Assembly: GCF_003610355.1 (NCBI RefSeq)
Contig: NZ_RAPY01000007.1
Coordinates: forward strand, 62,001 to 126,000
Length of the DNA: 64,000 nucleotides
Direction: 5' to 3'
DNA from: Sphingobacterium detergens
Lineage (GTDB): Bacteria; Bacteroidota; Bacteroidia; Sphingobacteriales; Sphingobacteriaceae
The notes under the pieces are model-generated. The model worked only from the letters and a program-made list of their open reading frames with translations, made no database searches and had not been told where the DNA came from. Positions 25,322 through 32,870 of this stretch are shown here, piece after piece (the first letter of the stretch is position 1; each line of letters opens with the position of its first letter). The translations under genes and the position numbers were made by a program.

Positions 25322-25591
25322 TTACCAAGAAGCTTTTTTCACCCCTGGGATCTTGCCATCTAAAGCCATCTCACGGAAAGTTACACGAGAGATACCGAAT
25401 TGACGCATATATCCTTTAGGACGGCCAGTCAATTTACAACGGTTGTGTAAACGTACCGGAGAAGCATTTTTAGGTAATTTATCTAATGCAACGTAATCGC
25501 CAGCAGCTTTTAATTCTGCACGTTTTGTTGCATATTTAGCTACCAATTTAGCGCGTTTTACTTCGCGTGCTTTTAATCCTTCCTTAGCCAT
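25322..25591 (-). CDS. rpsN: 30S ribosomal protein S14
   Basis: 89 residues, the short type without the zinc Cys-x2-Cys pairs (one Cys only, in HNRCKLTGRPKGYMRQFGISR). The end KKASW is standard. Its start overlaps the rplE stop region by 8 bp. Confidence 0.98.
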   Translation of the reverse strand: MAKEGLKAREVKRAKLVAKYATKRAELKAAGDYVALDKLPKNASPVRLHNRCKLTGRPKGYMRQFGISRVTFREMALDGKIPGVKKASW

Positions 25592-26153
25592 TGTTATTAG
25601 TATTTTGATTTTTAAATGGTAAACCGAACTGTTTCAACAATTCTAAAGCCTCAACATCATTTTGAGCAGAAGTCACGAAAGTGATATCCATACCTTGGAT
25701 CTTGTTGATTTTATCAATGTTGATCTCAGGGAAAATGATTTGTTCAGTGATACCTAAGTTATAGTTACCACGTCCGTCAAAACCTTTATCGTTGATACCG
25801 CGGAAGTCACGAATACGTGGAAGCGATACTGCTACCAAACGATCCAAGAATTCAAACATGTTGTTGTCACGTAAAGTAACACGTGCCCCTACAGGCATAC
25901 CTTTACGCAATTTAAAGTTTGAAATATCTTTTTTCGATTTTGTAGCAACAGCTTGTTGACCTGTAATCAAAGTCAATTCTGCGATAGCGTTATCGATTAA
26001 TTTTTTGTCAGCTGTTGCAGCTCCTACGCCTTGTGAAACAACGATTTTCTCAAGTTTAGGAACCTGCATAATACTTTTATACTGAAATTTTTCTTGAAGT
26101 GCTTTACGGATTTCCTCCGCATATTTCACTTTTAATCTTGGTACGTAAGTCAT
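25584..26153 (-). CDS. rplE: 50S ribosomal protein L5
   Basis: 189 residues: YKSIMQVPKLEKIVVSQGVG, KKDISNFKLRKGMPVGARVTLR and LPRIRDFRGINDKGFDGRGNY. 5S rRNA binding and contact with P-site tRNA. A Gln/Asn-rich end (NQNTNNNG) extends the normal C-terminus. Confidence 0.99.
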   Translation of the reverse strand: MTYVPRLKVKYAEEIRKALQEKFQYKSIMQVPKLEKIVVSQGVGAATADKKLIDNAIAELTLITGQQAVATKSKKDISNFKLRKGMPVGARVTLRDNNMFEFLDRLVAVSLPRIRDFRGINDKGFDGRGNYNLGITEQIIFPEINIDKINKIQGMDITFVTSAQNDVEALELLKQFGLPFKNQNTNNNG

Positions 26154-26500
26154 TATTTAATTTCCTCCCCTGATTTTTTAGCGTAACGAACTAATTTACC
26201 ATCTGCATTTAACTTACGACCTACACGAGTAGTTTCACCCGTTTTAGGATCGATAACAGCTAAATTAGAGATGTGAATACCAGCTTCTTTCTCAATGATA
26301 CCACCATTAGGATTAGCTGCACTTGGTTTAGTGTGTTTTTTTACGATGTTAGCGCCTTCAACGATAGCTCTATTTTTATCCACTAAAACAGTTAATACTT
26401 TTCCTTGAACACCTTTAGAGTTACCAGCGATAACTTTCACTAAATCACCTTTTTTAATTTTGATTTTGTGCGTAGTCGTTTTTGTTTTCTTGATTGCCAT
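26153..26500 (-). CDS. rplX: 50S ribosomal protein L24
   Basis: 115 residues with a Lys/Thr-rich N-terminus, the KOW motif KKGDLVKVIAGNSKGVQGKVL and the loop NIVKKHTKPSAANPNGGII. Assembly initiator of the 50S subunit. Stop and next start share one base with rplE. Confidence 0.99.
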   Translation of the reverse strand: MAIKKTKTTTHKIKIKKGDLVKVIAGNSKGVQGKVLTVLVDKNRAIVEGANIVKKHTKPSAANPNGGIIEKEAGIHISNLAVIDPKTGETTRVGRKLNADGKLVRYAKKSGEEIK

Positions 26501-26502
26501 AA

Positions 26503-26871
26503 TTATAAAACCTCCGGTGCTAGTGATACAATTTTCATGAACTGTTTCTCACGCAACTCTCTGGCAACAGGGCCAAAGATACGTGAGCCACGTGGCTCAT
26601 CATTATTATTTAATAATACAGCGGCGTTGTCATCAAAACGGATATAAGAACCATCTTTACGACGGATTTCTTTTTTCGTTCTAACTACTACTGCTTTAGA
26701 AACGGAACCTTTTTTCACGTTTCCTGAAGGCATAGCGCTTTTCACCGATACAACAATCTTATCTCCGATTGATGCATAACGCTTACGCGTACCGCCCAAT
26801 ACACGGATTACTAAAACTTCTTTAGCACCGCTATTGTCAGCTACATTAAGTCTTGATTCTTGTTGTACCAT
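26503..26871 (-). CDS. rplN: 50S ribosomal protein L14
   Basis: 122 residues: MVQQESRLNVADNSGAKEV, SAMPSGNVKKGSV and the C-terminal GSRIFGPVARELREKQFMKIVSLAPEVL. At the intersubunit bridge. Confidence 0.99.
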   Translation of the reverse strand: MVQQESRLNVADNSGAKEVLVIRVLGGTRKRYASIGDKIVVSVKSAMPSGNVKKGSVSKAVVVRTKKEIRRKDGSYIRFDDNAAVLLNNNDEPRGSRIFGPVARELREKQFMKIVSLAPEVL

Positions 26872-26872
26872 G

Positions 26873-27127
26873 TTATTTAGCTCTTTCTATAATTTCAACT
26901 AATCTCCAGTTTTTCGTTTTACTCAGCGGACGAGTTTCCATGATTAATACCGTATCGCCGATACCGCAGGTATTAGTTTCGTCATGAGCTTTAAATTTAG
27001 TAGTTTTTTTAACGAACTTACCATAGATAGGGTGTTTTACTTTACGCTCAACACTTACTACAATAGATTTGTCCATTTTGTTGCTAACTACTAAGCCGAT
27101 TCTTGTTTTTCTTAAATTTCTTTCCAT
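26873..27127 (-). CDS. rpsQ: 30S ribosomal protein S17
   Basis: 84 residues, OB fold: RKTRIGLVVSNKMDKSIVV, KHPIYGKFVKKTTKFKAHDE and RPLSKTKNWRLVEI. Adjacent to rplN (1 bp gap). Confidence 0.99.
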   Translation of the reverse strand: MERNLRKTRIGLVVSNKMDKSIVVSVERKVKHPIYGKFVKKTTKFKAHDETNTCGIGDTVLIMETRPLSKTKNWRLVEIIERAK

Positions 27128-27140
27128 TTCGACTTAATTT

Positions 27141-27359
27141 TTACGCCTCAGAGGCTGTTTCGTTTTTAGCTGCAGCTTTGCGTGCACTGATCTCTGTACT
27201 AATACGGGCGATAGCTCTGCGTGCTGCTTTGATCACGTTAGGGTTCTCAATAGCTGAAACAGCATGTGCAAATTTCAATTTTGTAAGGGCCGTTTTCTCC
27301 TCGACTAGACGAGCTGCTAGGTCCTCATTAGATAATTCTAAAATTTCTGAATTTTTCAT
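27141..27359 (-). CDS. rpmC: 50S ribosomal protein L29
   Basis: 72 residues of two helices: MKNSEILELSNEDLAARL and NPNVIKAARRAIARISTEI. At the tunnel exit, where signal recognition particle and trigger factor dock. The Ala-rich tail is slightly longer than usual. Confidence 0.97.
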   Translation of the reverse strand: MKNSEILELSNEDLAARLVEEKTALTKLKFAHAVSAIENPNVIKAARRAIARISTEISARKAAAKNETASEA

Positions 27360-27400
27360 GTTTTTTCAGTTGTTATTTGGGTTATCATCCGTTTATATAT

Positions 27401-27427
27401 AGCGTTAGGGGTAACGGCCCTAACGCT
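27401..27427 (-). other. strong hairpin between rplP and rpmC
   Basis: Perfect 10 bp arms AGCGTTAGGG (27401-27410) and CCCTAACGCT (27418-27427) with a 7-base loop in the 92 bp gap. No T run follows, so it is more likely a processing, stability or protein-binding element than a terminator. Confidence 0.6.
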
Positions 27428-27451
27428 TAAATGATGACATTACCAAGATTT

Positions 27452-27874
27452 TTATGCTTCAACGTAGTCTCTACGAATCACAAACTTAGTTTGAACCGGA
27501 AGTTTTTGAGCTGCAAGGCGTAAAGCTTCTTTGGCAATTTCCAAAGGCACACCTTCTGCTTCAAATAACATACGGCCTGGGCGTACTACTGCTACCCAGT
27601 ATTCTGGAGCACCCTTACCTTTACCCATACGTACCTCTGCAGGTTTTTTCGTAACAGGTTTGTCAGGGAAAATACGAATCCAAACTTGACCTTCACGTTT
27701 CATATAACGTGTAACCGCAATACGAGCTGCCTCGATTTGACGACTAGTGATCCATGCTTGCTCCATTGTTTTGATACCGAAAGAACCGAAAGCTAACTCC
27801 GCTCCACGAGAAGCGTTACCTTTCATGCGGCCTTTCTGCATCTTTCTGAACTTCGTTCTTTTTGGCTGTAACAT
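27452..27874 (-). CDS. rplP: 50S ribosomal protein L16
   Basis: 140 residues: MLQPKRTKFRKMQKGRMKG, FGIKTMEQAWITSRQIEAARIAVTR and the MGKGKGAPEYWVAVV loop near the A site. After it the cluster has its first sizeable gap. Confidence 0.99.
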   Translation of the reverse strand: MLQPKRTKFRKMQKGRMKGNASRGAELAFGSFGIKTMEQAWITSRQIEAARIAVTRYMKREGQVWIRIFPDKPVTKKPAEVRMGKGKGAPEYWVAVVRPGRMLFEAEGVPLEIAKEALRLAAQKLPVQTKFVIRRDYVEA

Positions 27875-27936
27875 GTTCGTATACTTTTTAAATCTGCTTC
27901 CTCAGCAGGTTTTTGTTGTAATCTAAATAAACTCTA

Positions 27937-28746
27937 TTAATCTTTTTTCGGACCACGGTTATTTCCGCCACGGTTGTTTCCACCACGGTTGTTTCCACCA
28001 CGGTTGTTTCCACCGCGACCACCTTTGTTGTTACGGTTGTCACGACGTTCGCCACCACCTTCGTGGTTGCCACGTGATTTTACACCTGATGCTTGACCAA
28101 TGTTTGGAGATAAGTCACGTTTACCGTAAACCTCACCTTTACAGATCCAAACTTTGATACCGATTTTACCGTATGTAGTCAATGCTTCAGCTAAAGCGTA
28201 GTCGATATCAGCACGCAATGTGTGTAAAGGAGTTCTTCCTTCTTTGTATTGTTCAGTACGCGCCATTTCAGCACCACCTAAACGACCAGAACACATGATT
28301 TTGATACCTTCTGCACCCATACGCATTGTAGAAGCAATTGAAGTTTTCATTGCACGACGGAATGAAATACGCGCCTCTAATTGCTTAGCGACACCTTCAG
28401 CTACTAACTTAGCATCTAACTCAGGGCGTTTGATCTCGAAAATGTTGATTTGAACATCCTTTTTAGTCAGCTTTTTCAACTCTTCTTTGATCTTGTCAAC
28501 TTCTTGACCACCTTTTCCGATAACGATACCTGGACGAGCAGTGTGAATTGTAACAGTGATACGTTTTAAAGTTCTTTCGATAACAACTTTAGCAACACCA
28601 CCTTTTGCAATACGAACAGAAAGATATTTTCTGATTTTTTCGTCTTCAACTAATTTATCGGAATAGTTTTTACCTCCGAACCAGTTAGAATCCCAACCTT
28701 TGATGATTCCTAATCTGCTACCTATTGGATTTGCTTTTTGTCCCAT
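27937..28746 (-). CDS. rpsC: 30S ribosomal protein S3 with Gly/Asn/Arg-rich tail
   Basis: 269 residues. The N-terminal KH domain (RPGIVIGKGGQEVDKIKEEL) and the C-terminal domain (RAMKTSIASTMRMGAEGIKIMCSGRLGGAEMART) are normal and form part of the mRNA entry helicase. From about residue 228 a low-complexity tail follows, ending in four repeats of GGNNR encoded by near-perfect 15 bp DNA units. The tail makes it about 35 residues longer than the E. coli protein. Confidence 0.99.
   Translation of the reverse strand: MGQKANPIGSRLGIIKGWDSNWFGGKNYSDKLVEDEKIRKYLSVRIAKGGVAKVVIERTLKRITVTIHTARPGIVIGKGGQEVDKIKEELKKLTKKDVQINIFEIKRPELDAKLVAEGVAKQLEARISFRRAMKTSIASTMRMGAEGIKIMCSGRLGGAEMARTEQYKEGRTPLHTLRADIDYALAEALTTYGKIGIKVWICKGEVYGKRDLSPNIGQASGVKSRGNHEGGGERRDNRNNKGGRGGNNRGGNNRGGNNRGGNNRGPKKD
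27957..28017 (-). repeat. 15 bp tandem repeat encoding GGNNR in rpsC
   Basis: About four copies of the minus-strand unit GGTGGAAACAACCGT (with one variant copy) form the end of rpsC. The in-frame length means copy changes alter only tail length. Confidence 0.8.
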
Positions 28747-28757
28747 TTCTCAATAAA

Positions 28758-29192
28758 TTAGTTTTGTTCAACGTTTAATTTGCTATCAACTACCAACGTA
28801 ACGTGATTTGAACGTTTACGAACTCTGTATCCGCGACCTTGAGGAGCTGGACGCAATCTTTTCAATTGACGACCTCCACCTACTGATACTTCTTTTACAA
28901 TAAGTTCGCTTTCTTCCACTGATTTACCTTCGTTTTTGGCTTCCCAGTTTTTGATTGCAGATAATAATAATTTTTCTACACGAGCAGCAGCTTCTTTACT
29001 AGAGTGTTTCAAAATGTATAATGCATTTTCAACACGCTGACCACGAATTAAGTCTACCACTAAACGCATCTTACGAGGCGAAGTAGGGCAGTTCAATAAT
29101 TTGGCATCCGAAGCTCCACCTTGTTGAGCTTTCTCTTGCTCTTTGCGCTGTCTAATTAAGACAGACTTTTTAAGTTTTTTTGTTGCTTCCAT
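28758..29192 (-). CDS. rplV: 50S ribosomal protein L22
   Basis: 144 residues. A charged N-terminal extension (about 1-27, KSVLIRQRKEQEKAQQGG) precedes the standard core LLNCPTSPRKMRLVVDLIRGQRVENAL and the beta-hairpin GGGRQLKRLRPAPQGRGYRVRKRSNH lining the exit tunnel. The extension is typical of the phylum as far as I know. Confidence 0.98.
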   Translation of the reverse strand: MEATKKLKKSVLIRQRKEQEKAQQGGASDAKLLNCPTSPRKMRLVVDLIRGQRVENALYILKHSSKEAAARVEKLLLSAIKNWEAKNEGKSVEESELIVKEVSVGGGRQLKRLRPAPQGRGYRVRKRSNHVTLVVDSKLNVEQN

Positions 29193-29198
29193 TACCTA

Positions 29199-29465
29199 TT
29201 ATTTTTTCTTTTCTGCGTGGCCTCTGAATGTACGCGTAGGCGCGAATTCACCAAGCTTGTGACCTACCATATTTTCTGTTACATAAACAGGGATAAATTT
29301 ATTCCCGTTGTGCACTGCGAAGGTATGGCCAACAAAATCAGGTGAAATCATTGATCTACGAGACCATGTTTTGATAACTGACTTTTTGTTAGTTTCATTC
29401 ATAGAAAGAACTTTTCTTTCTAAGTTGTGATCGATATAAGGACCTTTTTTAATTGAACGAGCCAT
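29199..29465 (-). CDS. rpsS: 30S ribosomal protein S19
   Basis: 88 residues: MARSIKKGPYIDHNLERKV, TWSRRSMISPDFVGHTFAVHNG and GHKLGEFAPTRTFRGH. 30S head protein. Its start overlaps the rplB stop by one base. Confidence 0.99.
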   Translation of the reverse strand: MARSIKKGPYIDHNLERKVLSMNETNKKSVIKTWSRRSMISPDFVGHTFAVHNGNKFIPVYVTENMVGHKLGEFAPTRTFRGHAEKKK

Positions 29466-30292
29466 TATTTTTTCCTTCTCTCAATGATGTAACGATTCGA
29501 TGTTTTCTTCTTGTAACGTGTTTTGAAGCCTTTAGCTAATACACCTGTACGTGAGCGTGGGTGACCTCCTGAAGTACGGCCTTCACCACCACCCATAGGG
29601 TGATCTACTGGGTTCATTGCAACACCACGAACTCTTGGACGACGACCTAACCAACGTTTGCGACCTGCTTTACCTAACACTTGGTTAGATCTTTCATGGT
29701 TCGATACTGAACCAATTGTAGCAACACAAGTCAATAAGATCATACGTGTTTCGCTTGAAGGCAATTTGATGATGGCATATTTACCATCACGAGCAGACAA
29801 TTGAGCATAAGTACCAGCCGAACGAGCAATTGAACCACCTTGACCAGGATTTAATTCAATGTTGTGGATGATAGAACCCAATGGAATGTTTGCTAATGGT
29901 AATGTATTACCAACTTCTGGGGCAACTTTATCACCTGCTACTACAGTTTGACCAACTTTTAAACCAGCTGGAGCAATGATGTAGCGTTTTTCACCATCTA
30001 CGTAGTGCAACAAAGCAATACGAGCAGTACGATTTGGATCGTACTCAATAGTAGCTACTTTTGCAGGGATATCTTTTTTATCGCGTTTGAAATCAATTAA
30101 TCGGTATACTTTTTTATGTCCCCCACCGAGATAACGCATAGTCATTTTACCGGAGTTATTACGACCACCTGATTTCTTGTTGATTTTTACTACTAACGAT
30201 TTTTCAGGAACGTTTGTAGTAACATCAGAATAATCTGCGCCTATTCTGAAACGAGTACCAGGGGTTACCGGTTTGAATCTTTTAACTGCCAT
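29465..30292 (-). CDS. rplB: 50S ribosomal protein L2
   Basis: 275 residues: KKSGGRNNSGKMTMRYLGGGHKK, GDKVAPEVGNTLPLANIPLGS and the C-terminal RGVAMNPVDHPMGGGEGRTSGG with the conserved His near the peptidyl transferase centre. Confidence 0.99.
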   Translation of the reverse strand: MAVKRFKPVTPGTRFRIGADYSDVTTNVPEKSLVVKINKKSGGRNNSGKMTMRYLGGGHKKVYRLIDFKRDKKDIPAKVATIEYDPNRTARIALLHYVDGEKRYIIAPAGLKVGQTVVAGDKVAPEVGNTLPLANIPLGSIIHNIELNPGQGGSIARSAGTYAQLSARDGKYAIIKLPSSETRMILLTCVATIGSVSNHERSNQVLGKAGRKRWLGRRPRVRGVAMNPVDHPMGGGEGRTSGGHPRSRTGVLAKGFKTRYKKKTSNRYIIERRKK

Positions 30293-30298
30293 CTTAAA

Positions 30299-30589
30299 TT
30301 ATATAGTACTGTAAAAGTCAATAGTTTCGCCATCTTTAATAGTAATGATAGCTTTTTTATACTTAGGAGCTCTACCAGATACGAAACCTGCTTTTGTGTA
30401 ACGGCTTTTTGCTTTACCTGCTACAACCGCAGTGTTTACAGCAAGAACTGTAACACCGAACATAGCTTCAACAGCTGATTTAATCTGGATTTTGTTTGCT
30501 CTGTGATCTACTTTGAAAGCGTAACGGTTTAATTTTTCCGTTAACAATGAAGCTTTCTCAGTCAAGATAGGTTTTTTGATAATTTCCAT
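30299..30589 (-). CDS. rplW: 50S ribosomal protein L23
   Basis: 96 residues: IIKKPILTEKASLLTEKLNRYAFKV and a KIQIKSAVEAMFGVTV segment. At the exit tunnel. One base after rplD. Confidence 0.98.
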   Translation of the reverse strand: MEIIKKPILTEKASLLTEKLNRYAFKVDHRANKIQIKSAVEAMFGVTVLAVNTAVVAGKAKSRYTKAGFVSGRAPKYKKAIITIKDGETIDFYSTI

Positions 30590-30590
30590 A

Positions 30591-31220
30591 TTACTTAGCT
30601 AATGCTTCCTCCAAAGTTTTAACAGAATCTGTAGTCAACAATAATTTTGTTGCGTTTAATACATCATATGTATTTAAATCAGAAGCAACAATAACTTTTG
30701 CTTTTTTCAAGTTTCTGCTTGATAAATAAACATTTTTATCATATGCTGGCAAAACCAATAAAGTTTTTTCGTCAGCAATGTTCAACGCGTTTACTAAAGC
30801 TACATAGTTTTTTGTTTTGCAAGAATCAAATTGAACTGCATCCAAAATAACTACATTGTTATCTTGAGCTTTGTAAGATAACGCTGATTTACGTGCTACT
30901 TGTTTCAATTTTTTGTTCAATTTGAACGAGTAATCACGAGGTTGAGGACCGAATACACGACCACCACCATTAAACAATGGAGATTTGATAGAACCCGCAC
31001 GAGCACCACCAGTACCTTTTTGTTTGTGTAATTTACGAGTTGAACCCGCGATTTCATTACGTTGTTTAGATTTGTGAGTTCCTTGGCGTTGGTTCGCTAA
31101 GTATTGTTTCACATCCAAATAGATCGCATGATCGTTAGGCTCTAACCCAAATACCGACTCAGGAAGTTGCACCTTGGCACCTGTTTCTTTACCTGATAAA
31201 TTTAAAACTTTAACTTCCAT
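30591..31220 (-). CDS. rplD: 50S ribosomal protein L4
   Basis: 209 residues. The loop reaching the tunnel, KQRNEIAGSTRKLHKQKGTGGARAGSIKSPLFNGGGRVFGP, is intact. In E. coli L4 represses the S10 operon through its leader RNA; here a foldable leader is found before rplC, two genes into the usual order. Confidence 0.99.
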   Translation of the reverse strand: MEVKVLNLSGKETGAKVQLPESVFGLEPNDHAIYLDVKQYLANQRQGTHKSKQRNEIAGSTRKLHKQKGTGGARAGSIKSPLFNGGGRVFGPQPRDYSFKLNKKLKQVARKSALSYKAQDNNVVILDAVQFDSCKTKNYVALVNALNIADEKTLLVLPAYDKNVYLSSRNLKKAKVIVASDLNTYDVLNATKLLLTTDSVKTLEEALAK

Positions 31221-31225
31221 CTCTA

Positions 31226-31843
31226 CTATTTGTCTACGATTACATAAGAACCTTTAGCTCCTGGAATGGAACCACTAACAACGATAAGGTTTTGCTCAGC
31301 GTAAACTTTCAACACCTGTAAGTTTTGAACTTTAACTCTGTCACCACCTGTACGACCAGCCATGCGCATACCTTTAAATACGCGTGAAGGCCATGATGAA
31401 GCACCTAATGAACCTGGAGCACGTAATCTGTTGTGCTGACCGTGAGTCGCACCACCTACACCACCAAATCCATGACGTTTCATTACACCTTGGAAACCTT
31501 TACCTTTTGAAGTACCAACTACATCTACGAATTCGCCTTCCTCGAAAAGTGTAACGTCAACTACGTCACCAAGTTGTTTTGCATCTGGGAAAGTTTTAAA
31601 CTCTACCAACTTACGCTTAGGCGTTGTGTTTGCTTTCGCAAAGTGCCCTTTCAAAGGAGCTGTCGTGTTTTTCTCCTTAGCTTCGTCGAAACCAAGTTGA
31701 ATTGCCGAGTAGCCATCCTTTTCTTCCGTACGTATCTGCGTAACCACGCACGGCCCGGCCTGAATCACTGTACAAGGAATATTTTTCCCATCAGCGTTAA
31801 ACAGGCTCGTCATTCCTACTTTTTTTCCAATAATACCTGACAT
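31226..31843 (-). CDS. rplC: 50S ribosomal protein L3
   Basis: 205 residues: GIIGKKVGMTSLFNADGKNIPCTVI, FVDVVGTSKGKGFQGVMKRHGFGG and HGQHNRLRAPGSLGASSWPSRVFKG. First gene of the cluster in this window: rpsJ, its usual upstream neighbour, is missing, and a promoter lies directly upstream. Confidence 0.99.
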   Translation of the reverse strand: MSGIIGKKVGMTSLFNADGKNIPCTVIQAGPCVVTQIRTEEKDGYSAIQLGFDEAKEKNTTAPLKGHFAKANTTPKRKLVEFKTFPDAKQLGDVVDVTLFEEGEFVDVVGTSKGKGFQGVMKRHGFGGVGGATHGQHNRLRAPGSLGASSWPSRVFKGMRMAGRTGGDRVKVQNLQVLKVYAEQNLIVVSGSIPGAKGSYVIVDK

Positions 31844-31864
31844 GTTGTAAATTAATTAATTAAA

Positions 31865-31919
31865 AGTCCTTCGAAGCAGTAGGGCTTCGCTCAAGACACA
31901 CTATTCCCATTAAGGGACT
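31865..31919 (-). promoter_or_regulatory. foldable 5' leader of the rplC operon
   Basis: In the minus-strand transcript AGUCC at the 5' end pairs with GGACU 3', enclosing a perfect CGAAGC/GCUUCG hairpin (DNA 31872-31889). The 5' bases can instead form UCCC-UUAAU-GGGA, excluding the outer helix. It ends about 20 bases before the ATG. Confidence 0.5.
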
Positions 31920-31920
31920 G

Positions 31921-31951
31921 CAAAGTTACAAACATTTTTATAACTGTCAAA
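31921..31951 (-). promoter_or_regulatory. promoter of the rplC-led ribosomal operon
   Basis: Minus strand: TTTG (31951-31948), exactly 19 bp, TAACTTTG (31928-31921), a complete match to the Bacteroidota TTTG/TAnnTTTG consensus. Initiation is expected a few bases on, leaving a leader of about 70 bases. Confidence 0.8.
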
Positions 31952-32185
31952 TAATTAGTGAATTATTTTTTTTTATTTTCTACTTTACTCCGTTATCAGT
32001 TTTTATTCCTCCATTTATACAGCTCCTGTTCCCGATCATAACAGCCCGCACAAAAAATATAAAAAACTAATATTTCTATTTTCCTGCTGCCACACAGCTG
32101 TCATTGGATCAGCTAATTTTGAATTGTCTTAACAACGCAAGACGCTTAGTATAGACTAAAATTTAAATACTTTAATACGATAATC

Positions 32186-32656
32186 ATGAAAACAGAAATC
32201 ATTTCCAAGAACGAACTACTTGCACATTGGCTGGGCCACAGAAACTTAACAAGACAAGCAATCGAAAAATTTCCCGAAGAAGCACTTTTCAACTATAAAG
32301 TAGAGGGCATGCGGACATTTGCCGAAATGATCCAGGAGCTTTTGGGCATTGCTGTCCCGGGGCTACAGGAAATTGTCAATAATAAAAGCGGTGAGCTTAA
32401 TGAGAAGTTTAGCTATACAACCAAGGCTCAACTGTTACAAGCTTGGGACGAGGCCACTCCGCAGATCAGCGCATTATTCGACAAGATTCCAACAGAACGT
32501 TTCTCCGAAGAATTTAACCTGTTCGGACAATACAATTCGCCGATCATCCACAGTATATTCTATTTCATCGATAATGAGATCCACCACCGTGGTCAAGGAT
32601 TTGTCTATTTACGTTTGTTGGGTATCCAACCTCCATTTTTCTGGGAGCGGGACTAA
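32186..32656 (+). CDS. DinB-family four-helix-bundle protein
   Basis: 156 residues, all-helical by composition. The metal-site histidines of DinB/YfiT proteins are likely among His14, His18, and His133/His134 in DNEIHHRGQG, which matches the conserved family end motif. Members are putative metal-dependent thiol transferases or hydrolases; the actual reaction is unknown. Standing alone between rplC (divergent) and a WYL gene (convergent). Confidence 0.82.
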   Translation: MKTEIISKNELLAHWLGHRNLTRQAIEKFPEEALFNYKVEGMRTFAEMIQELLGIAVPGLQEIVNNKSGELNEKFSYTTKAQLLQAWDEATPQISALFDKIPTERFSEEFNLFGQYNSPIIHSIFYFIDNEIHHRGQGFVYLRLLGIQPPFFWERD

Positions 32657-32870
32657 TTGTTAGATGAGAGATATTAGATTTGAGATAGGAGATACTAGTA
32701 TTACTAGTCGAAGACGCGCTAGATAGTATTGGAGACCTACCATGTTATTATCACTGACATCTTAAAATCCATACAATATAAAGATACTTGTTCGGGGTCA
32801 ACTCAGATACCGGGCAAGTATCCTTTTTAGTCATGTCGTGATGGAGAACACCAGGGGCCCTAACCTCAGA

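Larger units (their letters stand above)
31844..32185. other. intergenic region with rplC promoter and leader
   Basis: A 342 bp divergent gap between rplC and the DinB-like gene. The rplC half contains the leader and promoter listed separately; in the remaining AT-rich half I see nothing specific. Confidence 0.6.

Noticed and set aside
27888..28073. 61-residue Val/Thr-rich minus-strand ORF
   Set aside because: Other-frame reading of the 15 bp repeats in rpsC.
31844..32185. Hidden rpsJ or other small gene upstream of rplC
   Set aside because: I searched the minus strand of the gap for S10 motifs and found none; the space is mainly promoter, leader and AT-rich DNA.
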